This document shows, one piece after another, positions 44,052 to 54,378 of a DNA stretch of 64,000 bases; positions within the stretch are counted from its first letter, which is position 1, and each line of letters begins with the position of its first letter. Source of the DNA: Lutimonas halocynthiae (GTDB lineage Bacteria; Bacteroidota; Bacteroidia; Flavobacteriales; Flavobacteriaceae). The stretch lies in assembly GCF_030409835.1 (NCBI RefSeq), contig NZ_JAUFQO010000002.1, forward strand, positions 1 to 64,000, written 5' to 3'. Under the pieces are notes generated by a model. That model saw nothing but the letters and a program-made list of their open reading frames with translations. It ran no database searches and was not told the origin of the DNA. The position numbers and the translations under genes were made by a program.

Positions 44052-47000
44052 CTAAAATGGAAGGCTGGTTATGACTTCATTTTTTCTTCGTATCAAGGTA
44101 GTATCTGCCTTTTTTTGTTGCCTTTCTTTGGTTGAAAACAGGTGTTTGTATTTAGCCTTTGTGACCTTGAAATCCATATCCTCTTCTGTTCCTTTCAAAT
44201 CAATACCTGCTTTAAATGGCATGGGTGATTTTAATATGGATACATGGTAGTCATAGCTCAGATCTAAATTATGATGTCCGCCAATGGCCACTTTATATCG
44301 GTCAACAGTTACCATAGAAGGGAAGATTTCTATCTGTTTGTCTTTAAAGATCATGGCAAATTCTAAGGTGTCGATTTTATTTTTCTCCTTATTTTTAAAA
44401 AATAGCATTTTCGCCATTTTCTCAAAAGTTTTTCCATTTAGCACCACCAGATTCGTACCTGCAACTCTTGCCATAGCATCAATAGATGCCGCACTCATAT
44501 CAAGATTTTTGTCAATGATAGTACTTCCCTTCATTCGTGCATCTACCTTTCCTTCAAAAGAATCGACCATGGGTAATAATGTGTCAAGAACAGGTAATAG
44601 TTCAGTGAGCTTAGATAAATCTATATCAAAAATTTTAAAATCAAAATCAAGGGCCGCAACTCCTGCCTCTTTCGATGTATAGGCAGCTGAAGTGGTCATT
44701 TTGGCCGCCATAGTTGTCATTTGTAAATTAGCCAAATCGATTTTCTGATCTTTAATAGTGATGACACCCACTACATCATCAATGATGAATGTTTTATACT
44801 TCAGCTTCGTAAAACGACTTTTTAGACTTAGATCAAGTTTTTGAGGAACAACAAACGACTTTGGTTGTTCAGCCACTTCTGTTTTATTTGAAGACTTGTC
44901 TTGAGCCAAGATCTCTTCAGTAGATTTTTCAACCGGCTGAGCCCCCTCATTAATAGCTTGAATAAATTCATTGAAATCAATTAAAGATGAATTTACTTCA
45001 AGTTCTCCAATGAACATTTTATCGTCAAAAAAGGCTTCTCCAATTTTATATACTTTCCCGGTAGCTTCAATATCAGATTCACCGATTTCAATTTTTGCAT
45101 GGTCGAGACTGATAACGCCTGGTTTGAATGTAATCTTTGTTTGAGGCATTTTTAACAGCAGCGGAAAAGTAGGGGTATAGGCATATAGTTGGTCAAATGA
45201 AATATGACCATTGACGGGCCAGTTATTGTCAACTCTTATAGAAGTCAATTCATAGGCTCCTTTTGAAATAGCAAAAAAGCGCCCTTTTGATTTAATTCCT
45301 GTCGAATCTATTTGGAAAACAGAATGAATTTTAGGAATCTTCTTATCCAACTTGTAGGGTTCAATACTAATGTTTGCATTGACAAATTTGAGCTGAGCTA
45401 GCAGTGAGTCTCCTAGATTAAGGTTCCCATTTTTAATTAAAACAGTAGCCTTCATAACAGATACTTTAGTTGAATCTTTTATGGCAGTTGAGGCAAATTT
45501 AATATCTAAATGGTCTAAATTTCCACTAGATTTTTTGCCATCCTTGAATTCTAAGTTTTGAATAAGAATTTTACCTCCTATTACCTTTGTCGAGGTCTCA
45601 GTTAATAAGTCGCTGTTCTGATCTTGTTCTAAGTGTATGTTAGCCTTGTCGAGAATAAGTTTAAGGCTATCTGATTCATTATGAAAAATAATCTGATTCA
45701 TGTTCAGTGTTCCGAGCGCCTGTATTTTTCCATAATCCTGATTTCGGATATCATTGATATTAAAAATAGAAGCAATATGAATTTCTCCGGCGCCTGCTAA
45801 ATTTAAACTCTTCTTAAATGGAAAACTTTTCTCCATTGCTTCAAGGTCAATTTTTCCATCGACGCTGATGTCGAGGTCAGCATTATCAAACAAATTTTCT
45901 CCTTTTCCTTTAATGCTTATTTCAGTTCCAACCCCTTTAAGGGTGATATTTTTAATATCAAAATGAGATCCTGTATTAATTTCAGGTGAAATATAAGCGG
46001 CAATATCAGCCTCGATAAGGTCGATTTTGTTAGGCAGATCCTTATAAGAAATGGAGCCATTATTAATTTTAAAATGCGCATTGATAGCCGGAATTACTCC
46101 TTTCTTGTATACGCCTTTTATGTCTGCCATAATCGAAACATCTCCTTCGGCCGTATAATTATCAGTTTTATCAAAAACAGCATCTGGAACTAAATCTATC
46201 AAAGTATTCAAGGTAGGAACCTCCAAATTCAAATGCAAATCAACATCAATTTGTTTTTCATCTCTTTTGGGATACAAAGTTCCTTCCGTAACAAATTGAA
46301 TGTCATTAATACCAACTTTTGCATTTTTCAGATCGATTACTTTAGTGCTGCGATTTACATGAAAATCAGTATTTAGAATCAGACTTAACTGATCTGTATA
46401 GGTATTTCCTTTTTTTCTAAAAATTAAATTATCACTTTGTGTTTGAAGAGCAAGGATGATGTCTTTCTCATTATATTCAGCTGAAAGATCCATGTCAAAG
46501 CCTTGTAATCGTATAAAATTGTCACTGTAGTGGTCATCAAATACAAGGTTTCCGTTAATAATTGAAATTTCTTCCAGGTTGATATTTGCATTGAATTTTT
46601 CCCCTTTAATTTCTTTATCAGGGAGACTGTCTTTTTTTTGATCTTCTTTTAAAATATTCCAGTTGACTTCTCCTTCTTCAGATACATGGGCATAGATGCT
46701 TGGGTTTTCAAATGAAAACTTTGTTACATCGATACTATTGCTAAGAAAGGCAATTGGGTTAACGCTCACTACGCCATAGTCAAAACTGATTAAGGTGTCA
46801 TTTGAGCGTGAATTAGCGCCATGAACGCTGTCATTACTAGGTAGTATAAAACCATTTTCAAGTTCAAGTTTGAAATTAGGAAATGTTTTGAAAAAAGTAA
46901 GTTCAATCGCCTCAATTGAAAGCTCGGCATTGAGATTCTTATTGACGGCTTCAACAACTTTTGGTGTAATTTTTTCAGGCGTGAGTACAAACTGAAAAAC

Positions 47001-47087
47001 AATACCTATTGCAACAGCAAGAAGAAAGACTATAGAAATAATCGTAATTCCTGTTATTTTTAAAATTTTTAAAAGCCTTTGATTCAT
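44052..47087 (-). CDS. AsmA-like envelope protein
   Basis: 1011 residues with one N-terminal membrane helix (about 10-35) and a long periplasmic part. The start (VEAVNKNLNAELSIEAIELTFFKTFPNFKLELENG, read in part), AHVSEEGEVNWNILK and the C-terminal KPMPFKAGIDLKGTEEDMDFKV-like block (actual SPMPFKAGIDLKGT) fit AsmA/DUF3971-type proteins of the repeating-beta-groove superfamily, several of which carry lipids between membranes. Convergent with the MerR gene. The Lys/Arg-rich C-terminus (ERQQKKAD) is odd. Confidence 0.85.
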   Translation of the reverse strand: MNQRLLKILKITGITIISIVFLLAVAIGIVFQFVLTPEKITPKVVEAVNKNLNAELSIEAIELTFFKTFPNFKLELENGFILPSNDSVHGANSRSNDTLISFDYGVVSVNPIAFLSNSIDVTKFSFENPSIYAHVSEEGEVNWNILKEDQKKDSLPDKEIKGEKFNANINLEEISIINGNLVFDDHYSDNFIRLQGFDMDLSAEYNEKDIILALQTQSDNLIFRKKGNTYTDQLSLILNTDFHVNRSTKVIDLKNAKVGINDIQFVTEGTLYPKRDEKQIDVDLHLNLEVPTLNTLIDLVPDAVFDKTDNYTAEGDVSIMADIKGVYKKGVIPAINAHFKINNGSISYKDLPNKIDLIEADIAAYISPEINTGSHFDIKNITLKGVGTEISIKGKGENLFDNADLDISVDGKIDLEAMEKSFPFKKSLNLAGAGEIHIASIFNINDIRNQDYGKIQALGTLNMNQIIFHNESDSLKLILDKANIHLEQDQNSDLLTETSTKVIGGKILIQNLEFKDGKKSSGNLDHLDIKFASTAIKDSTKVSVMKATVLIKNGNLNLGDSLLAQLKFVNANISIEPYKLDKKIPKIHSVFQIDSTGIKSKGRFFAISKGAYELTSIRVDNNWPVNGHISFDQLYAYTPTFPLLLKMPQTKITFKPGVISLDHAKIEIGESDIEATGKVYKIGEAFFDDKMFIGELEVNSSLIDFNEFIQAINEGAQPVEKSTEEILAQDKSSNKTEVAEQPKSFVVPQKLDLSLKSRFTKLKYKTFIIDDVVGVITIKDQKIDLANLQMTTMAAKMTTSAAYTSKEAGVAALDFDFKIFDIDLSKLTELLPVLDTLLPMVDSFEGKVDARMKGSTIIDKNLDMSAASIDAMARVAGTNLVVLNGKTFEKMAKMLFFKNKEKNKIDTLEFAMIFKDKQIEIFPSMVTVDRYKVAIGGHHNLDLSYDYHVSILKSPMPFKAGIDLKGTEEDMDFKVTKAKYKHLFSTKERQQKKADTTLIRRKNEVITSLPF

Positions 47088-47298
47088 GTTTGGTTTGGAT
47101 ATGTCTCTTTCATCTGAAATCTATCAAAAAAAGAGTCTCTAAAATACAAAATAATTGCTTGATAAAGAAAAAGGGGTCTTTGGGTAGTTTCAATGGCCTT
47201 TGGTCCTAAGTGACTGGATTTGCCTTAGTGAATTTCTTATTTTCAATTTCTTAAATAGAAATAATAGTATAATCAAATCAATTTTAAATAAACAATTT

Positions 47299-48174
47299 AT
47301 GAAGACGGCAGTTATTACAGGCGCAAACAGAGGCATAGGACTTGATACGACAATAGGCTTCGCTCGAGCAGGTTACAAAGTGTATGCAACGATGAGAAAC
47401 CCAAAAGGAGCAACAGTATTAAAAGAATTAATCATAGGTGAATCTTTACCCATATCTATGATGCAAATGGATGTTAATGATGATGATTCGGTTATCAATT
47501 GTTTAAATCAGATTCAGGACGAAAGTGGTGCCTTGGATGTTATAGTTAACAATGCTGGTATAGAAAGACATGGCGCTATTGAAGAAATGGATCTTTCTGT
47601 TTTTAGAGATGTCATGGAAACAAATTATTTTGGTGTGATACGTTGTGTGAAAGCCGTATTGCCTTTAATGAGGGAAAACAATAATGGATGCATCATCAAT
47701 ATATCGTCAATATCTGGCCATATTTCGAGCTCCCCTTTAGCTCCTTATGCTTCCTCAAAATTTGCACTTGAGGCTTTTAGTGAAGCTTTGGCTCAGGAAG
47801 TAAAGCCATTTAACATTAGGGTGGGTATTGTTGAACCAGGTATTATCAATACAGATATGGCCAATGATATACAAGATTCTGAACCAAATGTAAATTACCC
47901 GCAAGCTTTGCGATTTGCCGGAATGTTCAGAGCTTCGCTCGAAAACCCGACCTCACCAACTTTGGTAGCTGATACGATTCTAAATATAGTTGAAAGCGGC
48001 ACATGGGATTTAAGGCATCCTGTTGGCCCGGATGCGATTCCTTTTTTAGATTGGAGAGCTTCAATGTCGGATGAACAATGGGTAGATTGGAACGCAGCTC
48101 CAGATGATGTTTGGTATAAAGCAGTTCAGGAAAGTTTTGGACTGGATGCCAGAGAGCAAAGTAAAAAGGTGTAA
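47299..48174 (+). CDS. short-chain dehydrogenase/reductase
   Basis: 291 residues from ATG 47299 (MKTAVITGANRGIGLDTTIGF); upstream frame is not homologous-looking. NNAGIERHG, INISSISG and YASSKFALEAF show the NNAG, Ser and Tyr-x-x-x-Lys of classical SDRs. Unusually long C-terminal part (DWRASMSDEQWVDWN). Substrate unknown. Single gene, convergent with the HExxH protein gene (18 bases between). Confidence 0.93.
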   Translation: MKTAVITGANRGIGLDTTIGFARAGYKVYATMRNPKGATVLKELIIGESLPISMMQMDVNDDDSVINCLNQIQDESGALDVIVNNAGIERHGAIEEMDLSVFRDVMETNYFGVIRCVKAVLPLMRENNNGCIINISSISGHISSSPLAPYASSKFALEAFSEALAQEVKPFNIRVGIVEPGIINTDMANDIQDSEPNVNYPQALRFAGMFRASLENPTSPTLVADTILNIVESGTWDLRHPVGPDAIPFLDWRASMSDEQWVDWNAAPDDVWYKAVQESFGLDAREQSKKV

Positions 48175-48192
48175 TATATTTCTAAAGGCCTT

Positions 48193-49083
48193 TTATTCAG
48201 CATATTCATCGAGGAACCCACTAATTTTTAAGAATGATTTTGCATCATTCATCAGGAGGATCTCCTCGATAGCTTTTTTCTTGTCAGCGTGATTATAAAA
48301 ATAGGACTCGGTTATTTTATAGCCCATCCAATAGCCAAGATCATTTGGCCGATCATCCTTGCCGGAAGTGCCATATAACCAATCGTTATAATTACTTTTA
48401 TGCATGATCTGGACGAATTCTTTGCAGAGCTTCTCTTGGTTCTTTTCTCCATAGGTGAATGCGTCACCGTTTATTTGTTCTCCTGAGATCAACTCGCCAA
48501 TAAAATCGGCACTTCCTTCAATAATACATTGAAATAAAAGATCTTCGTCTTCACCCAGACTCTTCTGTTGGAAGTGAATCAATTCATGGGCTACAAGTCC
48601 AGGTAAGCCATTAAGGTCATTCTGTTTTTCGACTCCCAGAATCACACCAGCCTCTGATACGGTTCCTCCGGAATTATAGCGTCCAACTACAAAATAGATT
48701 GGAGGGAATACAGATTGAGGATACCAATATTTCATAGCAGCATAAATAGAGACAATTCTCTTTCGTTTTGATTCCAGGTCTTTAAGAAGGTTTTTTGATT
48801 TTAAATAGTCACTTTTTCTTGATGCAACCATGTTATAAAGTGAATCAGCATTGATAATCCTATTGTCAATAAAACCTTTTAAGCCCGGGCTGCCCTGATC
48901 AATATATTTCTGAAATGTATTGTTCCCTGTCTGCTCCATTTCATCAAAGGCCGTCCAGAATCGATCAACATCTTCAGTGATGAACTGGGCTTCGAGTGGA
49001 TTGGTTGAGAAGTTTTCCTGTGATTTTAGAGTGGGTGAAAAGATCAAAGCTGCAGCAATTAATACGAATCGTCTTAAAATCAT
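48193..49083 (-). CDS. secreted zinc metallopeptidase-like protein (DUF2268-type)
   Basis: 296 residues with a signal peptide (to about residue 21, LKSQ). VAHELIHFQQ is an HExxH zinc site and EGSADFIGEL downstream gives the third ligand, like the DUF2268/gluzincin group. Upstream YYWYPQ-type aromatic segment (KYWYPQSVFPP) is common in such proteins. Location periplasm or outside; natural substrate unknown. Confidence 0.85.
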   Translation of the reverse strand: MILRRFVLIAAALIFSPTLKSQENFSTNPLEAQFITEDVDRFWTAFDEMEQTGNNTFQKYIDQGSPGLKGFIDNRIINADSLYNMVASRKSDYLKSKNLLKDLESKRKRIVSIYAAMKYWYPQSVFPPIYFVVGRYNSGGTVSEAGVILGVEKQNDLNGLPGLVAHELIHFQQKSLGEDEDLLFQCIIEGSADFIGELISGEQINGDAFTYGEKNQEKLCKEFVQIMHKSNYNDWLYGTSGKDDRPNDLGYWMGYKITESYFYNHADKKKAIEEILLMNDAKSFLKISGFLDEYAE

Positions 49084-49174
49084 AAGGTGGTTAATTATAA
49101 ATGGATGGTAATTTATGTCGAAATAAAGATAGAAAATATCTATTCAAAATGAAACGAGTTTCTAGATTCTGGAA

Positions 49175-49987
49175 TTAAGAAACCTGCTCTGCTTTCATTC
49201 GACTTTTTACTTCAATTTTCTCATTGATTTTTATGTAGAACATTTCTTTTTTCAATTTCGCTTGCTTTGAAAGCGCCTGTAACTTTTTTTCGATCAACTT
49301 TAATCGGAGATCAACCATCATAGATCCGATTAGAGCCCCAATCAAAAAGAAAACAAAAGACATGATAACAATTAAAAACATTTCATCCCAAAGGTCATCT
49401 AAATGGATTATAGAAATTTGATTGCTTTCCGTCCATTCTAAATTTTTCAACACCCTAAAAGGAAAACTAAAATATTCAGTTATGGCAAATTCCATGGTAT
49501 TAAAGTTAGAAGTCATGAATCTAATAGAGAAAAATGCATAGGCGATGATTGAAATGCCAAAGCCTATCATACTCGAATATACTTTTCGATAAGACCACCA
49601 AAGATCCTTTTGAATATATTTTTCGCTTAGCGGTCTCTTTTTAATAAGCCATTTTTTAATACTGAAAATTTCCCTGTATTTTTTTACATAAATTTGGGAA
49701 AAGTAGCTCCAGGATAATATTAAAATTAGGGGTGTAATGACAACAAAAAAAGCGATTACTAATAATAGAAGAACAGTTACGAAATCAACAATGGCATCAT
49801 AATTTAGGTAGGAAAATTTGTCATATTGTAAATCAAGTTTTAAAAAGGAAGGCAAAAAATTCGCGTGATTATCGATTTGTGTTGTAGCTTGATCATCAAA
49901 TGGAATACCTTGATTTGCATATGATTGAGAATAGATATTCTTTGAAGATAGTAAACAGAAAAAAACGAAGACAAAAGCCCACTTCAT
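49175..49987 (-). CDS. unknown membrane protein with signal peptide
   Basis: 270 residues. Signal peptide (MKWAFVFVFFCLLSSKNIYSQ), a short periplasmic part, then four hydrophobic segments (about 67-95, 135-155, 195-225) and a C-terminal coiled coil rich in Lys/Glu (LIEKKLQALSKQAKLKKEM). No family recognised. Single gene. Confidence 0.7.
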   Translation of the reverse strand: MKWAFVFVFFCLLSSKNIYSQSYANQGIPFDDQATTQIDNHANFLPSFLKLDLQYDKFSYLNYDAIVDFVTVLLLLVIAFFVVITPLILILSWSYFSQIYVKKYREIFSIKKWLIKKRPLSEKYIQKDLWWSYRKVYSSMIGFGISIIAYAFFSIRFMTSNFNTMEFAITEYFSFPFRVLKNLEWTESNQISIIHLDDLWDEMFLIVIMSFVFFLIGALIGSMMVDLRLKLIEKKLQALSKQAKLKKEMFYIKINEKIEVKSRMKAEQVS

Positions 49988-50348
49988 AATGTCAGGTTTG
50001 GTTGATTGAAGGTATAATGATTAAGGAGGATAGACAAATGATATAGGACCAACTGCCCGAATTTCTTTGCGAAGGGGCCTGTTTTCTTTTCGAAGGGGAT
50101 AAAATGGAATTTTGATTTTGCTAATAATTTAGGTAAAATGTTGAGAATTAAGTAATTTATCAATTAAATCTGAAATAGTGAAAAGAAAGGATTTTAAGTG
50201 AGTAACCAATTTTAGAGGGGAAAGTATTTTTTTGACATGTTTATGCGCTAAATTCAATAAGATTATGCAAAAAAAACTGTAACTTTAATAGGCGATTTTC
50301 GAACAATGTTTTTTAGGAAATTGATAGAGAAAGTCTAAAATAATCTCC
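49988..50348. other. non-coding region upstream of the amidotransferase
   Basis: About 360 bases between divergent genes. It must hold both promoters, but I see no convincing TAnnTTTG match or hairpin. GAAGGGG repeats twice around 50075-50098. Confidence 0.4.
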
Positions 50349-51215
50349 ATGTGCAGATTTATAGCCTATATCGGTAAACCCATCTTTGCAGATGAATTGC
50401 TTCTTAAGCCAAAGAATTCTCTTATGAAGCAAAGTTATCATGCACTTGAGGCAGAAATGACGGTTAACGGAGATGGATTTGGTATTGGATGGTACAATCA
50501 CTTCAGAAGAAAAGAACCTGCCTTATTCCGATCGATTAGACCCGCCTGGAACGATGAAAATCTGTCCTACAATGCATCCATGATCAAGACAAATTGCCTA
50601 TTGGCCCATATTAGGGCAGCTACTCAAGGTGGCGTGTCGATCCAAAACAGCCACCCGTTTCAATACAAAGAATTTTTAATGATGCAGAACGGGGGCATCC
50701 ACGATTTTGCTAAAATCAAAAAAAAATTGATCAGTCGTTTGGATGACGAGGTTTTTCAATGGATTCAAGGTCAGACGGATACGCAATATATCTTCGCTTT
50801 ATTTATTACTTTTTCAGGAGCGTTAAAAAGGAAAAAAGGTTCTCTTACTTTGGATGATCTTTCCTATTGTTTGTCTCAGACTTTTGCTGAAATAGAAAAG
50901 ATGAAAAAGGAGGAAAAAATGGACGCACCATCACTTTATAATTTGGTATTGACCAATGGAAAGGCCTTAATTGCCACACGATATAGTACGCAACCAGAAG
51001 TTGAAACCAGATCATTGCACATTGCCTCTAATGCAGAGTGTTGTGTGTCAGAAGATGGTGATTTAACCTTTAAACCAATGACTAATAATGAGAATTCAGT
51101 GCTTATTTCTTCTGAAGTATTGAATGACAATAAAGAGTTTTGGCAGGAAGTTCCAGAAAATCATTGTATCATGGTAAAAGAAGACATGAGTGTAGAGATA
51201 AAACCAATAAATTGA
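50349..51215 (+). CDS. class II glutamine amidotransferase (YafJ/EgtC-like)
   Basis: 288 residues starting MCRFIAYIGKP, so Cys2 becomes the N-terminal nucleophile. NGDGFGIGWY, HIRAATQGGVSIQNSHPF and MQNGGIHDF are the glutamine-binding blocks. It should release ammonia from glutamine or hydrolyse a gamma-glutamyl bond; no synthase partner is encoded next to it. EgtC of ergothioneine synthesis is a relative, but egtB/D are not here. Confidence 0.92.
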   Translation: MCRFIAYIGKPIFADELLLKPKNSLMKQSYHALEAEMTVNGDGFGIGWYNHFRRKEPALFRSIRPAWNDENLSYNASMIKTNCLLAHIRAATQGGVSIQNSHPFQYKEFLMMQNGGIHDFAKIKKKLISRLDDEVFQWIQGQTDTQYIFALFITFSGALKRKKGSLTLDDLSYCLSQTFAEIEKMKKEEKMDAPSLYNLVLTNGKALIATRYSTQPEVETRSLHIASNAECCVSEDGDLTFKPMTNNENSVLISSEVLNDNKEFWQEVPENHCIMVKEDMSVEIKPIN

Positions 51216-51319
51216 TTGTCACTTTGATAAATCAAATCATAAAAAATTAGTTAGCGTTTCCTGTTTTTTTAGTATTTTCCATTCTTCATTATCTAAAGAT
51301 ATTTCAAAAAAAATCAAAC

Positions 51320-52822
51320 TTGTCAGGAAATTATATTGCATATCACAAGCTAAGACTGTTCGCAATCGTTTGTAGTTTTTTTTGCTATTCATTGGTACAG
51401 TCACAAAGTGATAATTATTGGTCATGGAATTTTAATACACCTTCAGTACTTCTTGCAGGATCAGTTGTTGGAGGAAATGCAGGTGCTTCTTCTGTTTTTT
51501 ACAATCCTTCTCTAATTGACAATGACAGTATACCGTCGCTTTCTATAAGTGCGAATGTGCTCTCTTTACAATTTTTTAAAGCAAACAATATAGCCGGGGA
51601 AGGAATAGATGCTGATAAGTTTATTTTTAAAGTGCAGCCCAGATTTGTTTCCTATCTTTTCCCTACCAAGAGTGATAAATTTGGAGTGGAAGCTGCAATT
51701 CTGTCGCCGGTATCTGAGGACGTTAATTTTACTGTGCAGCATACAGATGAGATTGATGTTATTCAAAGAACTCTCGGTTTAGAGACTTATGATGGCTATC
51801 TAAAATATTCAAGGAAATATGAAGATATATGGGTTGGCGCAGGTTTTTCTTATGAATTATCCGAAAACTGGTCTATTGGAGCAAGTTCTTTTTTGGCCAT
51901 TAAAACGATGAAATATATTTATCAACAAGATGCGGATGCCTACCAGGAAACAGATTCTGTTAGGGTTAAAGACCAATTTATTGCGAAGTATATTTCAGAA
52001 AATAAATTTAAGGAGGAAATCAAATATTGGGATTTGAGTTTTGTCTTTAAATTGGGAGGAAGGTATAAAACGAGCGATGACCGTTTAAGTATCGGTGCGA
52101 ATATTACTTTACCAAACTTGCACATTTACGGTGAGGGAGATTTAAGAAAATCAGCTGTTCGAAGTAATATTTTTAATAATGATCAAGACCTATTTGTTTC
52201 TAATGAAGCAAGCCTTCAGGCCGAAAGGAAGGTTAGGGCTAATGTGAAAAGCCCTTTTTCATTTGCCTTAGGACTGCAGTATTTTACAAAGAATAAAAAG
52301 AATTTCATTTCTCTTACCAGTGAATATTTTCATGAGATTGACCCTTATTCGGTCGTTTCATTTTCAACACCAAATGATGCTGGAAATATCTATGATAATA
52401 TTTTTGATAACCCAGTCATGTCTTATACCACACAGGCTAAATCAGTAACCAATGTTGGGATTGGCTGGAAGCAATTTATATCACCCAGTTTCTTTTTACT
52501 AGGAGGTTTTAGAACTGATTTTACTGTAGCCGAGATCGATCAAAAAGTAATTTTTGGAGATGAGACTGAGTTAAACAGGATACATTTGGATAAATACCAC
52601 TTTTCAGTAGGGCCTGTATTTTCGATGAAGAATTTCAAAGTCATTACTGGTGTTCAATATACTTATGGAAGGAACAAGAACATGCAACAGATTGTTTCAT
52701 TTACTGATCCCGTAGAGTATATTCCAGCTTTAGACCAATCCCTTTATGGAAGAAAAGACAATTCAGCCAGCGCCAGTCTTAATGAAATTGCATTATTTTT
52801 AGGAGTGACTGTTGGGCTTTAA
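51320..52822 (+). CDS. outer-membrane barrel, OmpP1/FadL-like
   Basis: About 500 residues. A hydrophobic segment ending SLVQSQ near residue 29 is a signal peptide. The start at 51320 is TTG, and no ATG lies before the signal; it is the least certain point. SVVGGNAGASSVFYNPSLI matches the N-terminal hatch of OmpP1/FadL/TodX proteins (G-x-A-G-x-x-x-x-x-Y-N-P). Then come many amphipathic strands and a final aromatic strand (LNEIALFLGVTVGL). Likely uptake of hydrophobic compounds. Confidence 0.8.
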   Translation: MSGNYIAYHKLRLFAIVCSFFCYSLVQSQSDNYWSWNFNTPSVLLAGSVVGGNAGASSVFYNPSLIDNDSIPSLSISANVLSLQFFKANNIAGEGIDADKFIFKVQPRFVSYLFPTKSDKFGVEAAILSPVSEDVNFTVQHTDEIDVIQRTLGLETYDGYLKYSRKYEDIWVGAGFSYELSENWSIGASSFLAIKTMKYIYQQDADAYQETDSVRVKDQFIAKYISENKFKEEIKYWDLSFVFKLGGRYKTSDDRLSIGANITLPNLHIYGEGDLRKSAVRSNIFNNDQDLFVSNEASLQAERKVRANVKSPFSFALGLQYFTKNKKNFISLTSEYFHEIDPYSVVSFSTPNDAGNIYDNIFDNPVMSYTTQAKSVTNVGIGWKQFISPSFFLLGGFRTDFTVAEIDQKVIFGDETELNRIHLDKYHFSVGPVFSMKNFKVITGVQYTYGRNKNMQQIVSFTDPVEYIPALDQSLYGRKDNSASASLNEIALFLGVTVGL

Positions 52823-52903
52823 TAAGCAATGAAGAGGGTAATAATTAACATATTTTTTAGAGTTGAAGCTATTTTTTACCCTCGCTTTCTGACTCAAAAT
52901 CAG

Positions 52904-52911
52904 TACATTTG
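52904..52911 (+). promoter_or_regulatory. -7 element TACATTTG of the glycine-zipper gene
   Basis: Perfect TAnnTTTG 17 bases before the ATG at 52929. The -33 TTTG is not clear (TTTC at 52886-52889). Confidence 0.45.
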
Positions 52912-52928
52912 CAGCAAAATTAAAAGAG

Positions 52929-53423
52929 ATGAAAAAAGTAGTATTAGTTTTAATGTTAGGAGTTTTAGGATTGGGTATGCAAAGCGCATCTGCCCAAAGT
53001 ATGTCGAAAAGTTTAGGACTTCATGTATTTCCTTCCAATGATCAAGATCAAGCGACACAAGAAGCTGATGAAGCTGAATGTTATAAATGGGCGATCAACC
53101 AAACAGGTTATGACCCAATTAACCCAACAGTAGTACAATCTGAACAAGTAGATACATCTGCTGATGGAACCGCTGTTAAGAGCTCTGCTCGATCAGCAGC
53201 TGGTGGTGCTGCAGTTGGTGCCATTGCAGGAGATGCAGGGAAAGGAGCGGCTATAGGAGCCACAGTTGGAGGAGCTCGAGGAATTAGAGCAAAAAAAGGA
53301 GGAGATGCGCAACAGCAACAGGCCAATGATCAGGCTGCGGCAAATGTTAGTGCAGACCTTGCAGCTGATTATAATAAAGCATTTGCAGTTTGTATGGAAG
53401 GCAAAGGATATTCAGTCAAATAA
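52929..53423 (+). CDS. small exported glycine-zipper protein
   Basis: 164 residues. Signal peptide ends MQSASAQ; residues ~85-120 are a glycine zipper (GGAAVGAIAGDAGKGAAIG) as in YMGG/OmpA-like membrane-inserting proteins; then a Gln/Ala-rich linker. Two Cys flank the zipper (AECYKW, FAVCMEGKGY), the second with the CM-x-x-K-GY motif common in such proteins. It probably inserts in the outer membrane; function unknown. Own promoter and terminator. Confidence 0.85.
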   Translation: MKKVVLVLMLGVLGLGMQSASAQSMSKSLGLHVFPSNDQDQATQEADEAECYKWAINQTGYDPINPTVVQSEQVDTSADGTAVKSSARSAAGGAAVGAIAGDAGKGAAIGATVGGARGIRAKKGGDAQQQQANDQAAANVSADLAADYNKAFAVCMEGKGYSVK

Positions 53424-53476
53424 ACATATGCTTCTCAACACTATTTTAAAAGATGTTGTTGTGATGTAGTGATAAC

Positions 53477-53510
53477 AAAAAATCCTCCTTAGAAATAAGG
53501 AGGATTTTTT
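53477..53510. terminator. bidirectional terminator
   Basis: Arms 53477-53491 and 53496-53510, perfect 15 bp with GAAA loop, with A-run on one side and T-run on the other. It serves the glycine-zipper gene and probably the convergent DUF4382 gene. Confidence 0.9.
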
Positions 53511-53532
53511 TATTGTTTTTTCAACGTTTATT

Positions 53533-54378
53533 TTAAAAAACAGGTACTAATAATTCTATAGTTCCTGCATCGGTGGCCTTACCAACAAAAACATTAATTA
53601 TATCGGATTCATAACCAATATAGTTGTTATGTTCAATCTTGATTTTATAATCTCCAGGATCAAGCCCTTGAATAATAAAATCACCATTATCATCGGTTTC
53701 TGTTCCTGTTATATCATCGCCACTCATTGTAATAACCCTAACTACAGCGCCCTCTAATGGAATTGGTTCATTTGTACCATTACTCATAATTGGTTTTGCG
53801 ACCACTTGGCCAAAAATAGATCCGGAATTTACGTCGGCATTAACTCTAATGACGGGCTTTAAATTATACTTACCCGAATTTCCTGCTTTGACAATAGATT
53901 TTTGAACATCCCAATCAAGAATAAACGTATAAGAATATCCAGGTATTAATTCTGTATTGATTTTAAGTTTTAATCCGGATTGCTGCGCACTGGGTGTGTC
54001 GAGGTCGATTACTTCAGCTTCTCCTTCTATAACTAAAGTATTATTATCTCCTAAAACAAGTCTTATTTGTTTTAGCATCCCGGAAGGAATTATTACATCT
54101 GACAATAAAAGTTCATTGCCTGCAATCAGTTCAGTTAAATCAACTTCAATTGGAGTAAAATCTTCAGGTGTAAGACTCGTCCATCCTCCTTCATCTTCTG
54201 TACTGTTGTAGAGAACATCAATGATCTCAACATTTACCTCCTGGTAATCACCAGGAGCATCGACTAACTTTAATTGAAGTCTCGAGGTCTTTTCAAGTTT
54301 TTCAGTTTCATCACTACAGCTTTGGAAGCCTAAAATCGCAAATAGCAATATGGCAACCATTAATACATTATTTTTCAT
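53533..54378 (-). CDS. DUF4382 lipoprotein with carboxypeptidase-regulatory-like domain
   Basis: 281 residues. Lipobox in LGFQSCSDE (Cys about 21). Residues ~30-175 have the DUF4382 pattern (LQLKLVDAPGDYQEVNVEI, ELIPGYSYTFILDWD, VKAGNSGKYNLKPVIRV). Residues ~190-275 resemble a CarboxypepD_reg-like/CNA-B fold (GDFIIQGLDPGDYKIKIEHN). Surface or periplasmic; function unknown. A 35-bp piece of the DUF4382 part is repeated upstream of the next gene. Confidence 0.88.
   Translation of the reverse strand: MKNNVLMVAILLFAILGFQSCSDETEKLEKTSRLQLKLVDAPGDYQEVNVEIIDVLYNSTEDEGGWTSLTPEDFTPIEVDLTELIAGNELLLSDVIIPSGMLKQIRLVLGDNNTLVIEGEAEVIDLDTPSAQQSGLKLKINTELIPGYSYTFILDWDVQKSIVKAGNSGKYNLKPVIRVNADVNSGSIFGQVVAKPIMSNGTNEPIPLEGAVVRVITMSGDDITGTETDDNGDFIIQGLDPGDYKIKIEHNNYIGYESDIINVFVGKATDAGTIELLVPVF

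Noticed and set aside
44007-44075. Small hairpin between MerR and AsmA genes
   Set aside because: Only about 5 bp of stem and no T-run, too weak to call a terminator.
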